From positions 399,501-463,500 of the forward strand of contig JAQFVV010006623.1 of NCBI GenBank assembly GCA_028023455.1: DNA of 64,000 bases. Reading direction: 5' to 3'. Positions 12,601 through 24,610 of the stretch are shown here, piece by piece. Position 1 is the stretch's first letter; every line of letters starts with the position of its first letter. The DNA is from Epiperipatus broadwayi (Eukaryota; Onychophora; Udeonychophora; Euonychophora; Peripatidae). The translations under genes and the position numbers were made by a program. The notes below the pieces were generated by a model. It was given only the letters and a program-made list of their open reading frames with translations. It did no database searches and was not told the origin of the DNA.

Positions 12601-13534
12601 ATTAATTTCAGCAAGGATATCACATAATCATGCTCATGCTCTATTGTTTAAAATATACAATTTGTAATGAACCCCAAACATTTATTTCCTTTGTTTCAAC
12701 TGATAAAAATGCAATGTTGACTTAAGGCTTTGTCAAATGTCAAGTTTTATATTAACAAAAAAAATACTATTAGTTAGAAACATTTATTTAGGCGTGTGTA
12801 TAAACAAATTAGAATTATTCATTTTTAGAATTATTCTTTTAATACTAACTAGTTTATATATATATATATATAGCTGATACATGAAAAGCTTAAGATAGGT
12901 GTAAGTTATTTATATCTGTTGCTTCGATATAGGCACAGTTAAATTCACAAAGAAATACAAATTGTTTTAGGTGAGGCTCATATGGTACTTTCACAATATA
13001 TATATAATATATATATATATATGCATTTTGTTTAATAATATGTGAAAACTTTCCTATATAACAAATGTTTATAATTTTAATTGTGTCATTTTGTTACTAT
13101 TTGATCTTTTATTTTTTTTTTGTAAAAAGAAAAATTTATAATCATGTAATTTGTAATTTTTATAAAATTATTTGTATTTAATTTTAATTTTGTAGAAATA
13201 TAAAAGAAGATTTAACCAAGATGGCAGGTTCAAATTAACCCGTTGTGAAGTTTTGCTTCACTAATTAAATATTTTAGAACTCATCTTTCATTAATTGAAA
13301 TATTATTTTCTTATCATAGTTTTTTAGGGTTTTTACCTTTTATAATTTAATCATTTTAACTAAAAATATTTTGCAAATGAAAGTCCTTTGTTTCATTTAT
13401 TTTTATTCTTAAATTCTTTCAGACTGAAATGTGATTTGAACCTTATCAGCTTCTTATAACTTATTTTTAATTAAGAATGAGCTATAATTTGGCAAAGAAT
13501 TTATTGTCATATCTGCCTCTGGGCTAATGAACAG
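9663..13534. other. No gene seen; AT-rich spacer
   Basis: I recognise no gene. Local structure includes a somewhat GC-richer block at about 11045-11255, a small perfect hairpin around 12491-12520 (AAATGTGTTC/GAACACATTT), and (TA)n runs at 12857-12872 and 12997-13022. The minus-strand frames at 9676-9924 and 11872-12105 have noncoding composition. Confidence 0.5.
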
Positions 13535-13880
13535 AGTCATTCCTGTAATAGTTTGGGGTGTATAAATAGAGTAGATTGGAGATAAGAGTTCTCTTTGCTC
13601 TTTTCCATTTCTTCTTTCCTGACAAGAACAACAAGAAAAGAATCCAGAGGGACAATTGATTCCAGAATTCCAATTGAGTAGGCAGCTAAATCATCCTTCC
13701 CATGCCTCTCAGGGCTGTCTTCAGAATGCTGCCATGAAGCTCCTGCCATATTGTCACCAACAAAAAAGTGGTAATAACCAAGATTTCTGACCACCAAACT
13801 GAGCCCCATAAACCAAAGCCCAGAGAATGAACCATCCAGTCATTGACCCAGAGTATGCTGAGGTAACAGTCCAATATCTA
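13535..13880 (-). other. Unidentified GC-richer block with 90-residue open frame
   Basis: This stretch is visibly richer in G and C than its surroundings. It holds two overlapping minus-strand open frames: 13537-13809 (90 residues, beginning MGLSLVVRNLGYYHFFV, with a charged centre near RKEEMEKSKEN) and 13686-13874. I recognise no domain. Downstream on the minus strand an AATAAA occurs near 13497-13502. It could be the end of a retroposed transcript, a piece of an unrecognised repeat or a diverged exon; the sequence does not decide. Confidence 0.35.
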
Positions 13881-15363
13881 CGTAAAGTTGTCTGTGCTCA
13901 CCTATATATATATATATACTGATTAATGTTTTTCATATTTATATATAATCTCTGCCTGTAATGACCTCTCTATAATCTTTACTATATTCCTTATAATGTC
14001 AACTCCGATTTTACCTTTATTCTAGCTTTATGAGTCTGTGCATTTTGTTTAATATTATTAGATAATAGCTTCTTAATGTTTTAAAGTTTTCTTTTATTTA
14101 ACATGCGAATTCAGCTCAACCTCTCAAGTTTGATCTATAATTGTTTTTTAAGTAAAGTAAATTATAATGATAAGAATTTGTCATTCATTCCCTATAAGAA
14201 TTGATGTTATGTTAAAATAGACTTGCAGGATTAATCATTCAAGAACTCTTGTTTAATTTTATTTTGATTTTGTTAATGAAAGTTCACAATTAAGAAGTAT
14301 GTATTAATTCCTGTAACCATCAAAATGGCTGAATAACTTGAAGCTTTAATTTTGTTTGACTAATTAAATAAATGACTTATTTGATATTCATAATATGATT
14401 CACTATACACATACCATTAGGCAGGGGATTAAATCATTTAAAGTTGTAATATTAAACATTAGTTTTATTTTCTATGTATATTATACCACTGGCAGATCCC
14501 AATGTTTCTCCTCAGTGTAAATGCTTTGTCCTTTAGGAACTTTCGAGAATCTGAAGTTACCCAAGCTTTTCCAAAGTTTTCCCTTCATTTTAAAAATTGT
14601 TTGTAATCAGGGATTATACTCCCTGTTGAATGTGAGGCTAAGGTATTGGATGCTCTATGGAGGATACCATACACTGGCTTACATACCTCAACTTCCATAT
14701 CTTTTCGCTCTATGTGTAAACATACGTTGTCTTCATGAAAATATGTCAAATGATGACGCTATTCTTTGGTTAGCTGGACTTTCCCTATATACATATTTAA
14801 CTTTTCTATGCTAGCAGTGACAGTATCCATTAATTAAATTGTTTTTGCCTGTTTCATCCCAATAAGTCATAATGGTATGAAAACTGTGAATCTCGTTTAG
14901 TTGCCTACCTTTTTTTTTTTTATTAATGAACCATTCCCATATACATGTATATTTTCATTTCTCTAATAATAGTATATATATAAGATAAGTTTGTATTTTT
15001 GTTATAAACAAATGGGATTTATAACCTTAACCATACTGCAAATTGCTTGTACTAGAATAACTCAATCATCGATCTTTCAATCATGTAAATAGAGTTTATT
15101 TTGGCATATTGAATTCTCACACATGACTGAAGCAACCTATTGTAAAATTCATTTTAACAACAAATAAAGAATCATTAAGTGTTAAATAATAAATATAAAA
15201 CTCTCTAAAGTGAAATCGTAATGTTTGTGCTCATTCTCAAGAAATATTAAAGTATATTTTAATCCTATACAAAGTTCAAATCTTTATTTTGGTTAATTTT
15301 TAAAAATAAAAAGATTTTATATATTAATATAATTATGTACTATTTTAATTCTATCTTATTCAG
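13881..15363. other. No confident gene; one unassigned open frame
   Basis: AT-rich sequence. The frame 14521-14814 (97 residues, hydrophobic and Leu/Tyr rich) lies in a slightly GC-richer patch but matches no family I know. (TA)n occurs at about 13903-13918. Confidence 0.45.
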
Positions 15364-15430
15364 GGATTCATCCTCAACATCACTAATTCGAATTTCATGT
15401 CTCTTCTCCGCTGTGCATGTGGGCTGGGAG
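15364..15430 (+). other. Possible short exon (unconfirmed)
   Basis: A pyrimidine-leaning stretch ending TCTTATTCAG precedes a 67-base GC-richer segment that ends GGGAG and is followed by GTAAAT, a good splice donor. Two of the three frames are open across it. I do not recognise the peptide. The openness continues past the donor in one frame to 15541, so an uncharacterised repeat is an equally good explanation. It is noted because it is the only place where acceptor, open frame and donor line up in an otherwise TE-filled window. Confidence 0.2.
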
Positions 15431-15541
15431 GTAAATGTAACTGCACTGTGTCAGTGGCAGTGTTGTTATATAGCACACGATCCACCAGTACAATATACAA
15501 TTAATATATTTCAATTGATATTCAATAATGACAAAAAATGA

Positions 15542-16300
15542 TTAAATTTTACATATATGTCCTATATGCTAAGCATTGACATATTTTAATTTGATAGATA
15601 CAATTATTAAAAATTATTTTCACAATTATTCTTTGTTGAAAATATATAAATCATGTTGTTATTTGGTAGTAAGTTCTAGTCTTTATCGATTACTTTTTTT
15701 TTTTTTTAAAAAAATATATTTTTACTATCAACTTTTTTTTTGACAGTTAGATAAAAGTTCTTTAAATTTAAAATGTCTCTTTTCCTTTCATAATCTAAAA
15801 TAAGATGGCCAATGAATTATTGTTGACTCTTAATTATAATTCAAGCAATATGATTTGTGTTTTAAGTTATATATATTTTTAATGTCATTTTTTAAGGAAT
15901 TACTAAAAACAATTTCTGTAAAAATATATATATCAAATTGTCTGTAAATCGATCCTTTCTTTTAGATGTTTGATTCAAGCAAATTATTATTTGTTTTATT
16001 TTAAGTTATAGATTCAAATGTCATTTTAAACCAAAGAAATTATTTAAAATGTCATTTTTATATATAACACTATCATAGAGTTCATTTAACTAATTATAAC
16101 GTCTTTAAATTAAATATTAGAAAATTTAAAATATCTTTTAAATGAATTATTTTAAAATAACTTACCAGCTATATATATATTTATCTGTACTTTTTTTGCA
16201 TATAGCTGAAATAGCATATGTAAAATTAATTCTTCATCCACTGATGGTTTCTCTTGGGTAAGCTGGTTTTTTAGTCCACATCAAGAGGAATATAGTTCAG
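15542..16300. other. No gene seen; AT-rich spacer
   Basis: AT-rich sequence with T-run/A-run junctions near 15690-15720 and short TA runs. Nothing else is recognisable. Confidence 0.55.
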
Positions 16301-16740
16301 ATAATTTGTTCTGCAATGATCTCCCTTCTGTCCAGAATTGTTTCAGACAAGTAGCTGTCTTCTTAGGCTAACTGATCCAATTTTGAAGTTGACCCAGTCT
16401 TCAAGTGAATCAAAACTCCAGTATATAGAACTAGTAGACTACTCACTTCTGGATGTATTGGCTTGACTTCAGCTACATCTTTATGGGAACTATTTTTTCC
16501 CAGCTCTCTGATACAGCCAACAACAAACTGCAGTTATTTATTTTGGGTCAACTAATTACTGCCACTTGCACAAAAAATTTTGCTGGCCAAACTATTCTGG
16601 CCAGCCCTCACAAAAAATGCAATCCAGACTTTGCAGCTGACCAATTTGAACCACTGCTTCACAAAAAAATTAAGACAACTTTGCAGCTGGCCTATCTGGC
16701 CACTTCTTACAGAAACTGCAAGCAAAACTGAATTGATATC
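16301..16740. repeat. Degenerate tandem repeat block, GC-richer
   Basis: Between about 16500 and 16740 similar phrases recur at irregular 50-65 base spacing: CACAAAAAA, CTGGCCA-like and GCAGCTGACC/GCAGCTGGCC. Examples are near 16570, 16610, 16635, 16660 and 16685. This looks like a decayed minisatellite or the body of an unrecognised repeat. The 92-residue frame at 16453-16731 arises from the repeat and is not evidence of a gene. Confidence 0.5.
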
Positions 16741-18975
16741 CTTCTATCAATCCATTTTATAGAATTACTTGGAGATGATAACACATTTAATTAAAAAAGT
16801 TTGTTTTTCTTATCTTTTCAAAAAGATCACCAATCCTTTCAAATCCCTTTTAATTAAAAGCTACTTTTGAAAGCAACTTTGCAATTTTATCAAAGATGTG
16901 ATCTATATGTTTTTACTTAGATAGTGAAATGCATACAAGCATTAATTAAAAAATTTTTTTTATACAAACAAGTTTCAATTAAAAGATTTTTCAAAAAGAA
17001 GATATTAGAAATATTTACAATTATCAGTTCTATTTTAAACATTAAACACACCTTTTTTTTTAAATTTCAAAATCAGAATAAAAATATTAATTTTTATTAG
17101 ACTTTTTAAAATCTTTATTTCATAATAGAATTTTATTTTAAATTCAGAATTATTAAACCACTTATTATTCCAGGATTGTGTAGAAAAAATGTCTATAAAT
17201 TTGTCTGTATTCATTTCTACTTTCTTTCAACTTTATATATATATATATTTGTGCACATTGTGTGTCATGTAACAAAACTATTATAATATATATATATATA
17301 TATATATATTAAGGTATGGCCTTACATCCTTCCAGTACCATTAAAATCACCCTTTATCTAATTCAAATCCAAGACCCAATAAATGAAAATGAATTAATAT
17401 TCATTTCAATAAAAAAATGAAATTAATCACAAGCACTATAACTGAGAAACCATTGTTTTTTCCAATTAAGCACCTAATTTAACAATAAATACATGTAACC
17501 TCCAAAATTAAATTCAAATTATTCGACGTTTCCAAAGTGTTTCTAACTTTAAATCAGAGATCAAATTAACTTTAATTCAGGATATCTAATAATAAAACTA
17601 TGCTTTTACTACACTCAAGATATTCTTTTAAATATATATAAATAGCAATATGGACAACCATGCATTGCTAATCACAAAGTGGTTTGGAGGAAGACAGTCA
17701 GCATCCATACTATGGAGAAGTAAATCTACAAATTCTACATCTCAAAGCAGCTTTCTAAAGAGAGAAATTATAAGTGACAACAGATATTCTAGAATACTCA
17801 AATCTTACCATCTATAACCTGACATGGATTAAGGAAGACAATTATAATCTTTTACTAGGGCATTTTCCTTATGTGTTATATTTAGGTTGTCATCATAAAT
17901 TTTAATTATTTATTTTATATAAATTATTTCATTTATTTCTTTCCTTTAATACAGATAGAAGGGGTGTGTGAGTTATGATACATAATAGAAGGATTAAATA
18001 TTATTAGCCTTATTGTAAATAAAAATAAAATATAGGTTCTGATGAGAACTTGCTTGCTTGTAGATTGGATCATCACCAAGGGAGAGGTAAGATTTTACCT
18101 TAATACATATTACTTTCCAACATTTGTATAGTGACACTTATTTATATTTGTTGTTTGTTGGTACTAATCATTTAGTTAATTATTTTTGGTACCTGTCTAA
18201 CTATTTCTAGTATAAATGGCCTTTCCTGTCTTTATCATAATCAAACATTATAACAGAGGAATCCCCTATTATCAACATATGATTGAGGTAAAGTAATCTA
18301 TCAAATTAGTGGGAGTAATAACAAATTATAATTTTAATAAACTAATTTGCAAGCAAGGATGATTTAAATAATCATAAGTTGTAATTTTCTATTGTGTTAA
18401 TTTGAACATCAAATATTTTATTCTCTGAAGGGAACAAGAAGTTGGACCAATGATTAAAAATAATGATAATCAAAGAATATCTATCAATATTAAATTAAAT
18501 TATTTATACTTTGTTATAAATTTCATTAATAAGTCTATGCTTACTGTAAATAAACTTGTTAAATATATATACTTTTAAATTAAAGACTAAACACCATCGT
18601 TTGTATTTATCCATATTTATTTTTCAATTTATTATATATTCTCACACAGTTGCATATGTTGACATATTCTCACACATCCTCATATATTCATACATGGTTG
18701 CACATACCCACACATTAAGTGATATTGATATACCCTAAACTAGACAACTATTCAGATTCTTCATGAATTTGAAATCTAGGAATAATGGAAATTAAAGATG
18801 ATAAAAATGAGGTGAGTATATGGGTATAATTTGATACATGTTTGAGTATTAATATCCCTTCTCTCAGGAATAAGATCAAAGTGTGCATCAGTATATACAT
18901 ACCGAGATCCTAGATAAACTCTCTTACTCATTATGATGACCTAGCTAATCTATTATCATAACATCTAATAACCCA
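16741..18975. other. No gene seen; AT-rich spacer
   Basis: AT-rich, with (TA)n at about 17233-17249 and 17286-17310. A cluster of CACA-containing phrases at 18640-18720 (TCACACA, CCACACATT) looks like a degenerate microsatellite. No coding signal is recognised. Confidence 0.55.
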
Positions 18976-18978
18976 TTC

Positions 18979-18985
18979 TGTTACT

Positions 18986-19063
<78 letters not shown>

Positions 19064-19067
19064 GCAA
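18979..19067. repeat. Palindromic (TA)n array flanked by TGCTTTTAA
   Basis: A (TA)n run ends in TGCTTTTAA at about 19021-19029. A second (TA)n run follows and ends in TTAAAAGCA at about 19059-19067. The two nine-base flanks are reverse complements, so the second array can form a hairpin with a 9-bp clamp beyond the TA pairing. Confidence 0.75.
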
Positions 19068-21745
19068 CTCCAAAAATAAGACACTTAAGATTAATTTATA
19101 TATTTGCTATATCTCCTCTTTGAATAATTTGACAATACTTGATCATAAGTAATGAAAGTTAGCATTGCCCTGCTATCCTTTCAACACAGTCCTAGTATTT
19201 TAATCTAGAATATCTTAATTCTAATAAGGCATTGCATCATAAATATGTTGAACAGAATATCTTGGGCACAACATACATGAATAAACTTACTAGTGTGTGT
19301 GTGTATATATATATATAGTACTTTTATTATTGTGAAATGTATTAAATAAAATAGTATTTGTTAGTTAATATTACATTGTTTACAACAAACGTGTGTAAAT
19401 TGAAATATAAGTGAATGAGCACTTATTTTAATGCACAAAAACCATTAAATTATTAAGTAAATAATATTTGGTGAAATAAAATGTTTTTTCTTAATTAAAA
19501 ATTCAAATAATTAACTATAATCTAAAAGTATATAGTATCTAGAATTGCAGAAGAATATGTATTTAAACAATAATAAAATTTAGTATATAAATTCTCCTAG
19601 CTAATCAACATTTAAAGACCTAAGCATAAAAACTATAGTTAATATGTGAGTTTTATTATTCATTATAATTATTTTTCTTTATAATTTCTTACTTTCAGCA
19701 TCTTTCGTGGAATATTCAAAAGGAATTAGAAAACTTAATATTATATGCTTTTCTTAAAATTTTAAATTAAGCTACTCTGCCATGTAAAAATAAATGTTAT
19801 ATAATAAAATTCCTCTCTTATATGCTTTTTGTATGAATCTTCCAAAGTTAAAATTTTTAATTAAAGAATATAAATGAAGGTAAGTAATTTTGGTGTATTT
19901 CAATTTTTTATATAATTTTAAATGCTGTCTTGAGTTTCAATCAATATGTTTAAAATACTGAAGTTGCCTTTAATTCATAAACTGTCTTTTGAACTTTTAA
20001 TAACTAAATACTATGTAACCTTTTTACCAAAATTAATTTAATTACTAAGAGAAAATGCATACTAAAATGATAAAGCATTTCAAAAAGTACTTTACTGTCC
20101 TTAAAACATGGGGGGGGGGCGGATTATATGAAATTAGAAAAGTATTTCATCAATAACAAGAAGTTAATAGAACTTTATTTTTGCTTGAAAGTAACTTAAA
20201 AGAAAACATTGAGACTAACTGTTTTGAATATAAATTTTTAATATAAATTCAAATACTTATGTATTTATTATCACATATTAGTATTTTATTTCCATTTAAA
20301 ACAAACAAAAAACAACAACCTAGGAATCACTTTCCAAGAAAATATATTTTAAATTCCATTTTAATAGAGTTCATTTCAACACAGTAAAACTTTACTTAGA
20401 GAAAAATGTGAAAACATTTTATTTATATGAAGTTCAGTCAAGAATAATGTGAAAACCTTTCTCTAATATCAATACCACTTTGGATATTTAAAAAAAAAAA
20501 ATGCTTTAAATACTTCGATTTTTTAAATTTTTGAATGGAAATTTGTTTATATATAAATGTAGAGAAGGTTAACAAAGAAATATTCAGACTTTAAAAATAT
20601 CAATTTTTAAATATTTTTATTATTATTGTTAGAGTACACTTCAATTTTCACATAGAATCTGCTTTACTTATTGTTCGTTTTACAACTATATTAGAATTTG
20701 TTTATTTTCAAGTTACCTATTTTCATAAAAATAAAAGTTCTAAAATAAGTTCAAATCTTTAATTTTTGATCCAAATTATGCTCCAGAATTATTTCTGATA
20801 AATAAGCCATCCTCAGTATTGCCCATAAAAAATAATTATATCAAGCACTTGATGTCTGCAGAAAATCGAATTGTAAACATTTATTATTTTAAACGAAAAA
20901 AACAAGGATTAATATGTTTTTAATAATGTTTTTAAATAAAGGTGAATTATATTATTATTGTTTTAATATATTTTTCTGTGTATAATTATGTAATTTGATC
21001 TATTTTAAAAATAAAATGTGTATCAGGTTTACATGAAAGTAGACTTCAATTTTGAATTTTAAAAAATTTTATTTTCTGTATGATATAATAATTCAAAAGA
21101 TTTTCTTAACATAAAATATAAAAAGTTATATCATTTAAAATCTTTATATTTTTAAAATGTTTGGAATAAAAAACATTTCACTAAATTTTTTCAAAATTTT
21201 GTCTAAACAAACAATAATCTATCAACGAACTTTCATTGTCATGTTTATAGAGATAACATACATATTTGAAATCTGAGATAAAGCATTTTGCTTAACTTAT
21301 AATTGTAAAGTAAACCAACTTAAATTATTTTTCATAAATAAATTCAAGGTTTAAAATAAATGCATTCTAAAACAATATTAAATTTCATCTTAAACCAATG
21401 TGAAATTTTTATATATGGGTATATATGTATGTAAAACAGTGGCACTAGTTTGCATTTAATTAAATGAATGACAACAGTAATCATCATCAACTCTAGAATA
21501 TTTAATGCTAATATTAAAATTTATTATTTCCTACATTACTGTTTACTAGGTCTCAGAATTGTTTTGAAAATTTTAATATAGTTTGGAATCTAATGTGGAT
21601 TTGTTTGGAGTAAAATTAAATCTTAATATATTTGAACATTTTATTATATTGACATGAAACATTTAAATTTTAAAGGAAGATCTTATTTACTGAATTAGTA
21701 TTTTAAAGAAGCGTTACTATCATAGGAAATTTTCTTTTATATCTT
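19068..21745. other. No gene seen; AT-rich spacer
   Basis: Featureless AT-rich DNA apart from (TG)n/(TA)n at 19293-19317 and an isolated G9 run at 20110-20118. Confidence 0.55.
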
Positions 21746-21747
21746 AT

Positions 21748-22140
21748 TAGAGGGGATTTAAACATAAACTTTCATGCTCCCTACAACTAACCACTTCATA
21801 TTATATAATTGATATATATGACTACATGTGAAAAAGATGAATGATCTCCAATGCATGTATTTTGCACTGAACCAGTATTCATCAGTTAGTCCAGATTATC
21901 ATCTCCCACATGCATATATAATCAGTAATCAGTTTATATTGATAGCAAATCTTCAACTTTTAATGGACAAGCTTCAACATTCTCTACCTTCCAACTCTTC
22001 AGGCATCCATATTATAAAAAATCTGATGGTGGAATGCTCAAAGCCCTTGTTGATGCCAATATTGTTGTCATACACATGTTGACTTTAAGTCATTCTGACT
22101 CCTCATATATAGGACTTTAATACATCCATTTAAATATACA
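21748..22140 (-). repeat. tRNA-headed repeat module, copy 1
   Basis: On the minus strand the copy begins inside the repeat and ends in a tRNA-like head, the complement of 21748-21830. The body carries landmarks shared with the next copies: GATCTCCAATGCATG, a block of the CTTCAACATTCTC type, and ATGCTCAAAGCCC. It aligns by eye over almost its whole length with 22200-22640. The 84-residue frame at 21828-22082 is a by-product. Confidence 0.75.
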
Positions 22141-22199
22141 GAATACAGGCTGAATCTGTAATGTTTAAACACAAGTATAATGTATATACTGAACTATAT

Positions 22200-22640
22200 A
22201 TGTAATTAGAGTGGGTTTGAACACAGACTTTCAAGCTTCCTTTAGTCATCCATTGTATCTTATATAACCAATGCATATGACCATATACATGTGAAAAAGA
22301 TAAATGATCTCCAATATACATATTTTGTGCTAAACCAGAACTCATTAATTGGTCCAAATCATTATTTCCCATAGATATATATATAATCAAAGCTTAGTTT
22401 ACATTAAGATAGCAAATCTTCAAACTATAATAGACAGGCTTTTATCTTCTCCACCTTCCAACTCTTCAGCCATCTATATTATTGAAAATCTGATGATGAA
22501 ATGCTCAAAACCCTTATTGATGCCAATTTGGTCATCATACCCATGTTGACTTTAAGTTACTCTGACCCCTCATATATAGGACTTTAATATATTCATTTAA
22601 ATATACAGAAGAGAGACTGGAAGAATTCAGGCTGAATCTA
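22200..22640 (-). repeat. tRNA-headed repeat module, copy 2
   Basis: Direct repeat of copy 1 with the landmarks in the same order: GGTTTGAACACAGAC (complement of a B box), AAAAAGATAAATGATCTCC, CATATTTTGTGC, ATCTTCAAACT, CCAACTCTTCAGCC, ATGCTCAAAACCC. The reversed phrase GTGTTCAAACC matches the tRNA B-box consensus GGTTCAANNCC, marking a RNA polymerase III-type SINE head at the right end of the minus-strand reading. Frames 22130-22390 and 22349-22549 are by-products. Confidence 0.78.
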
Positions 22641-22679
22641 TAATATTAGAATACATGTATATACTGAATTTTAGATGTA

Positions 22680-22861
22680 ATTAGAGGATATTTAAACATA
22701 GACTTACATGTTTTCTTTAACTAACCACTCCATCTTAAATAACCAATACACATTACCACAAATGAAAAAAATAAATGACCTCCAATATACATATTTTGTG
22801 CAAACAAACAGTAATCAGTTGGTGGGAAACGATGATCTGGACCACCTGGTGAGTGCTGGTT

Positions 22862-22957
<96 letters not shown>

Positions 22958-23075
22958 GATCATTTCTTTTTTTCATGTGTTTGTGTGTATTTGGTTGTAT
23001 AAATGAAGTGGATAGTTGGAGGGACTCTAAAGTCTGTTTAAATAATCTCTAATTACATCTAAAGTTCAGTATGTA
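22680..23075. repeat. Repeat module copy 3 folded back on itself around (TA)n
   Basis: The left part (22680-22805) repeats the head of copy 2. After the TA array the sequence runs in reverse orientation: TTGGAGATCATTTC, TTTTCATGTG, then GGATAGTTGGAGGGA and CTAAAGTCTGTTT, a sense head ending at about 23075. Two heads thus face outward and a microsatellite occupies the centre. Confidence 0.75.
22864..22952. repeat. (TA)n microsatellite, about 89 bp
   Basis: An uninterrupted alternating TA array. In related copies this position holds only a short ATGTATATTGG segment, so the array probably expanded from that seed. The long Ile/Tyr frames on both strands here are translations of the microsatellite. 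Confidence 0.97.
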
Positions 23076-23130
23076 CATTGTATTTGTATTCAAATATTAC
23101 ACATTTATCCTGAATTCTACCTATATTTAA

Positions 23131-23530
23131 ATGAACACATGAGGAGACAGAGTGGCATAGAGGTTAACATGGTTATCACAAACATATTAGCATCAATAAG
23201 GGCTTTGAGCATTTCATTATCAGGTTTTCAATAATATGGATAGCTGAAGAGTTGGAGGGTGGAAAAGATAGAAGTTTGTCCATTAGAGTTTGAAAATTTG
23301 CTATCTTAATGAAACTAAGCATTGATTATTTATATATATGTGGAAAAAAATGATTTAGACCAACTAATAAGAGCTGGTTTAGCATAAAATATGTATATTG
23401 GAGATCATTTATCTTTTTCACATGTATGTGGTCATGTGTATCAGTTATGTAAGATAGTGTGGATGACTTAAGGGAGATTTAAAGTCTGTATTCAAACCCC
23501 TCAAACTATATCTAAAGTTCACTATATATA
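23131..23530 (+). repeat. tRNA-headed repeat module, copy 4 (inverted)
   Basis: This is the reverse orientation of copies 1-2: ATGCTAATA-type start, GGGCTTTGAGCATTTC, GAAGAGTTGGAGGG, ATTGGAGATCATTT and a sense tRNA head at about 23455-23515 (GGATGACTTAAGGGAG ... TATTCAAACCCC). Its left edge (23136-23180) has a second tRNA-like A box (GAGTGGCATAGAGGTTAACA), so the module seems to join two tRNA-derived units. Confidence 0.75.
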
Positions 23531-23629
23531 CTATACTTGCATTCAAATATTTATATCTATTGTATTTTAGAATATTTTATTGTAATGAACATTATAATAT
23601 TTGAATATAATAATTTATATACTTGAAAT

Positions 23630-24610
23630 TTAAATGTAGTTATATGGGATTTGAACACAGACTTTCAAGCTCCCTTTAGCTATCCACTTTATCTTATGTA
23701 ACTGATACACATGACTACACACATTTAAAAAAGTACATATATATTTAAGACTCTAACCTTAATATTACACGCCTTGAGCATTAAATTTGCCACTAGAGGG
23801 ACCTCTGCAAATCTTCAACACAAGATTATGATTTTATAAAGATAAAGGTGGCCACTTTTATCTTCAACCTATGTTCTAATTTACAACTTTCCATTGTATC
23901 AAAATATTTCTAACTACAAGATCTCAACACTAACTCGTATTTCAGAAGATTAAATAAATGTTAGTGTTTAATAGATATTGTGGACTTAATTAGTGAAGAG
24001 TTCAACAATTTTACACTTAAATCAAAATACTTTAGATTCCCCTATATAATTAGAAAGTAGGTTGAAGATAAGGGTGGCCACTCTTATCTTTACAAAGTCA
24101 TAATCTTGTGTTGAAGATTTGCAGGTCACTAGTGGCAAATTTAACACTCAAGGCACTTAGTATTAAGGTTATAGCCTTAAATATACATGCACTTACATGC
24201 TGACTATGCACTTAATAAATTAATACTTACAACTTTACATTTAAAAAAGATAAGTGATCTCCAATATACATATTTTGTACTGAACCAGCATTCATCAGTT
24301 GGTCCAGATCATTTCCCACACCCATATATAATCAGTGCTTGATTTAAATTAAGATAGCAAATCTTCAAACTATGGACAAACTTCAGTTTATTCTACCCTT
24401 GCAATTCTTCAGCCATCCATATCATTGAAAATCAGATTATATATATTTGTTGGAGATGAATCTTTGGATCAACTGATGAGTGCTTGTTTAGCATGAAATA
24501 CGATAATGGAGATTATTTATTTTCTTCACATGTGTGTGATCATGTGTATCATTTGTATAAGATAGAGAGGATAGTGGGAGTTGAAAGTCAGTATTCAAAT
24601 GAACATTATA
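23630..24610. repeat. Repeat module copy 5, split by a foldback insertion
   Basis: The antisense head (GATTTGAACACAGAC, about 23648) and the start of the body stop at 23733 and resume at 24237 after a 503-bp insertion. The body then continues with GATCTCCAATATACA, ATCTTCAAACT and CAGCCATCCAT. An inverted half follows from about 24455, ending in a sense head at 24525-24600 (GGATAGTGGGAGTTGAAAGTC ... TATTCAAAT). Confidence 0.75.
23734..24236. mobile_element. Foldback element with perfect 13-bp target duplication
   Basis: Flanked by identical ACATTTAAAAAAG at 23721-23733 and 24237-24249, it lies inside a repeat whose two halves rejoin cleanly if it is removed. Imperfect inverted arms of about 130-150 bases run at about 23745-23878 and 24058-24192. 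They share TTTAAG-CT-TAACCTTAATA, TTTGCCACTAG, CAAATCTTCAACACAAG and a GATAA-GGTGGCCACT-TTATC block. The right end extends beyond the arm by about 45 bases. There is no coding capacity. A 13-bp duplication suggests target-primed (LINE or PLE) insertion. Confidence 0.85.

Noticed and set aside
14521-14814. 97-residue frame as a gene
   Set aside because: No recognisable domain or splice context; left as unassigned.
22708-23052. Long Ile/Tyr frames on both strands
   Set aside because: They are translations of the (TA)n microsatellite.
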